DNA from: Brachionus koreanus
Lineage: Eukaryota > Rotifera > Eurotatoria > Ploima > Brachionidae
Assembly (NCBI GenBank): GCA_016987375.1
Contig: PJRA01000412.1
Span: 1,123,642 to 1,146,653, forward strand
Length of the DNA stretch: 23,012 nucleotides
Direction of reading: 5' to 3'
The notes below the pieces were generated by a model. That model was not told where the DNA came from, did no database searches, and was given only the letters and a program-made list of their open reading frames with translations. Both the position numbers and the translations under genes were made by a program. Each line of letters begins with the position of its first letter. Within the stretch, counting starts at the first letter, position 1. Below, one piece after another: positions 21,336-23,012 of the stretch.

Positions 21336-21379
21336 GACCGGTTGGTTAGGAAACATAGTACTTCCTTTTAGCCTCATGA
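21336..21379 (+). repeat. Short tRNA-like repeat, copy 1
   Basis: This 44-nt segment starts GACCGGTTGGTTAGG and ends CTTTTAGCCTCATGA. It matches the segment at 22016-22059 at 30 of 44 positions without gaps. The GGTTGGTTAGG core looks like a tRNA D-arm. It may be the 5' part of a decayed SINE; no B box follows. Confidence 0.4.
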
Positions 21380-22015
21380 AAAATATCTTTGAAAACAAAA
21401 CTTAATTTGAACCAAAATGTTAAATAAATTTTTTGACAAATATCAGGTCCAGTGTGATTAAAAAAATAAGCAAATTTAAAATTCTTTTCAAGTTGAAATT
21501 GAATTATTTTCAAATTTTTGTTAAGTTGCAAAATTATTTTGAAATCCATCTGTTCTCAAAAAAAGATGTATTTAAAATTTTTTTTCAAATTAATTTTATA
21601 ATTATCTTTTGGATTATATTTAATCTTTATGCTTTATATATTTTTGTTATTTTTTAAAGGTATAGCTTTAATAATTAACAAATTACTAATCTTTCAGGTA
21701 TTAACAAAAAGCTAATGATTTGATTTTTGTCTAAAAATATTTAGAACATTACAAATTATCACTCATAAACTGATTAAAGTTGAACAATTCTCAAAGTTAA
21801 TTTTTTTTTCAAATTTTAAATTTCTCGATTTTTTTACATCAATTGAACAACAATTTAGAAAATTTATTAAGATTTTGAAAATGCATCTTCAAAGATTATG
21901 AATTATCAAATTTTAATTTTATGAGCTCCATAAGAACAATAGTAGCTTCCTATGATTAAATAGTTTTTTTTGATTTTAGGAAAATTTATTTATTTAAAAA
22001 ATTAGACTGAGCCTT

Positions 22016-22059
22016 GGCCGCTTGGAATGGGTGCTGAGTAGTTACTTTTAGTCACATGA
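22016..22059 (+). repeat. Short tRNA-like repeat, copy 2
   Basis: This is the partner of 21336-21379. It starts GGCCGCTTGGAATGG and ends CTTTTAGTCACATGA, same length and orientation, about 68% identical by eye. It is GC-richer than its surroundings. Confidence 0.4.
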
Positions 22060-22288
22060 TTAAGTAACTAATGAAACCATGAAAATAATGTTGATTTTTA
22101 AAATAAATTTGATTTAAGATATCTAGTTTTTTCTAAAATTTTTTTAATCGAAGAAAATAGATTTTTATAATCAAATTTTAATGATCATGCTCAAAAATAA
22201 TCAACAAAAATTCTGCTAGTAAATTTTTTTTAACTGCTAGTAAAAATAATTAAATAATGATTGTTAAATTTTTACACTTGATAGCTAA

Positions 22289-22807
22289 ATTTTTTTATAT
22301 GCTTCCTATAATTTGACTACATCTATTTGGACAGTTGAAATATCATCAGATTGGAGACAAAGTACGTGTAGATGTCCGTTTTATAGGAAAAATTATGTTT
22401 TTAAGCATATACTAGCTTTAACTTGCAAAGAAAAAAAACTCGAATTGCATCCAAATTCACATGATGTTCCATTAGGTCAAAAAAGAAAAAAGGGTAACCC
22501 TGAAAAAACAAAAAAAGGATTAGAAATTCAACTATCTGAATCTCGACAGCAACAGTTACAACAAGAACAGCAACAAAAACAGCAACAAAAACAAGCTACT
22601 CCTTTGGAAAATTCGTTTCAAGAGTATTACATTTTATCCAATGTTATAAATAGTGAAAACTTATCAAATCCTTTACAATTAAATGAACCGAATGATTTAA
22701 ATATTGATCAAAATTATCAAGCTGATGCACATAAATCTTCAAATGGTCCAAAACGTCGTGGCAGACCTCGTGGTTCTACAACTAAAAAAAGAAATACAGT
22801 TCAATAA
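22289..22807 (+). CDS. 3' part of a SWIM zinc-finger / AT-hook protein, probably transposase-derived
   Basis: The frame is open from 22289 (after a stop at 22286-22288) to TAA at 22805-22807. Counting from the TTG at 22313, it contains no Met codon at all, so it cannot start here. It is either a last exon or a 5'-truncated fragment. A SWIM motif (CxCxnCxH) is present as CRCPFYRKNYVFKH (residues 19-32), but the third ligand Cys is Phe30. A VPLGQKRKKGNP stretch follows (residues 52-63; related proteins tend to have an AT-hook there), then a Gln-rich tract (79-94), and a clear AT-hook at the C-terminus (KRRGRPRGS, 147-155). SWIM domains of this style end MULE-type transposases and domesticated relatives and bind DNA. 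I cannot tell whether it is expressed. Confidence 0.65.
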   Translation: MFLYASYNLTTSIWTVEISSDWRQSTCRCPFYRKNYVFKHILALTCKEKKLELHPNSHDVPLGQKRKKGNPEKTKKGLEIQLSESRQQQLQQEQQQKQQQKQATPLENSFQEYYILSNVINSENLSNPLQLNEPNDLNIDQNYQADAHKSSNGPKRRGRPRGSTTKKRNTVQ

Positions 22808-22930
22808 TAGTTCTGTCAGAAAATCAAAAAACAGCGAAAAAACTAAAATTAATATTTCCATATGAAATTTTTATATTTTTTGTCGGTAACTTAGCTTAAT
22901 TTCTTTATTATTCTTTTCTAAATTAATATG

Positions 22931-22936
22931 AATAAA
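22931..22936 (+). promoter_or_regulatory. Candidate poly(A) signal behind the SWIM ORF
   Basis: AATAAA lies 124 nt after the stop codon at 22805-22807. In this composition it is only weak support for a transcribed 3' end. Confidence 0.35.
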
Positions 22937-23012
22937 AATATTTTTGGTTATTTTATTAAACTTTTGTTTTTGCTATCAAAAGAAAAATATTGCTATCATA
23001 CACATAATTTTA

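Larger units (their letters stand above)
21122..22288. other. AT-rich spacer, no gene
   Basis: Open frames at 21346-21549 (minus) and 21433-21657 (plus) are Phe/Ile/Lys-rich and lack motifs. Only the two short related repeats at 21336-21379 and 22016-22059 stand out. Confidence 0.5.

Noticed and set aside
1..23012. CRISPR arrays, bacterial operons, prophage signals
   Set aside because: None seen; spliced genes and LINE/SINE content mark animal nuclear DNA.

Overview
This window looks like nuclear DNA of a small invertebrate animal. It is very AT-rich. Its genes are split by very short GT-AG introns: most of those I could place are 45-73 nt. It carries non-LTR retrotransposon debris, tRNA-derived SINE relics and a SWIM zinc-finger ORF of the transposase-derived kind. 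A rotifer such as Brachionus is my best guess from overall style, but nothing in the sequence proves it. All exon structures were built by eye from protein homology, GT-AG sites and frame continuity. The three main models each close into a continuous reading frame of family-typical length.

Layout, left to right. A decayed LINE reverse transcriptase runs off the left edge on the minus strand (1-237). Then come about 2.8 kb without a gene, holding a palindrome-rich TTACGTAA/GGTAA repeat (836-1140), a long inverted repeat (2151-2399) and a tRNA-derived SINE on the minus strand (2645-2851). An 18-exon class IIb histone deacetylase of the HDAC10 type follows on the plus strand (3034-8628, 685 aa). 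It has an active N-terminal domain and a degenerate C-terminal pseudo-deacetylase domain. After 370 nt comes glycogen branching enzyme GBE1 in eight exons on the plus strand (8999-11444, 691 aa). Convergent to it on the minus strand is a TRIM2/3-like filamin-NHL protein in three exons (11694-15416, 701 aa) that lacks RING and B-box. A palindromic poly(A) signal lies between the two converging genes. About 4.6 kb without a recognisable gene follows, apart from one tRNA-like relic. Next is a broken LINE copy (20022-21077), two short related repeats, and the 3' part of a SWIM/AT-hook protein (22289-22807).

Main discovery candidate: inside the HDAC10 gene, the exon encoding the zinc-ligand loop is present twice in tandem (4722-4781 and 4814-4873). 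Both copies are exactly 60 nt and both are phase 0/0. The spacer is 32 nt, shorter than any other intron I could place here, so splicing both copies together looks sterically unlikely. This is the classic layout of mutually exclusive exons. Both copies keep the zinc-binding Asp, but one encodes Glu and the other Lys at the position of the HDAC10 gatekeeper that selects acetyl-polyamines. The gene could therefore switch substrate preference by splicing. The pseudo-deacetylase half keeps matching intron positions and phases, pointing to an ancient internal duplication that included the introns.

The three intact genes show no common pathway: polyamine or protein deacetylation, glycogen synthesis, and a scaffold or RNA-binding NHL protein. 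Their proximity looks like ordinary compact genome organisation.
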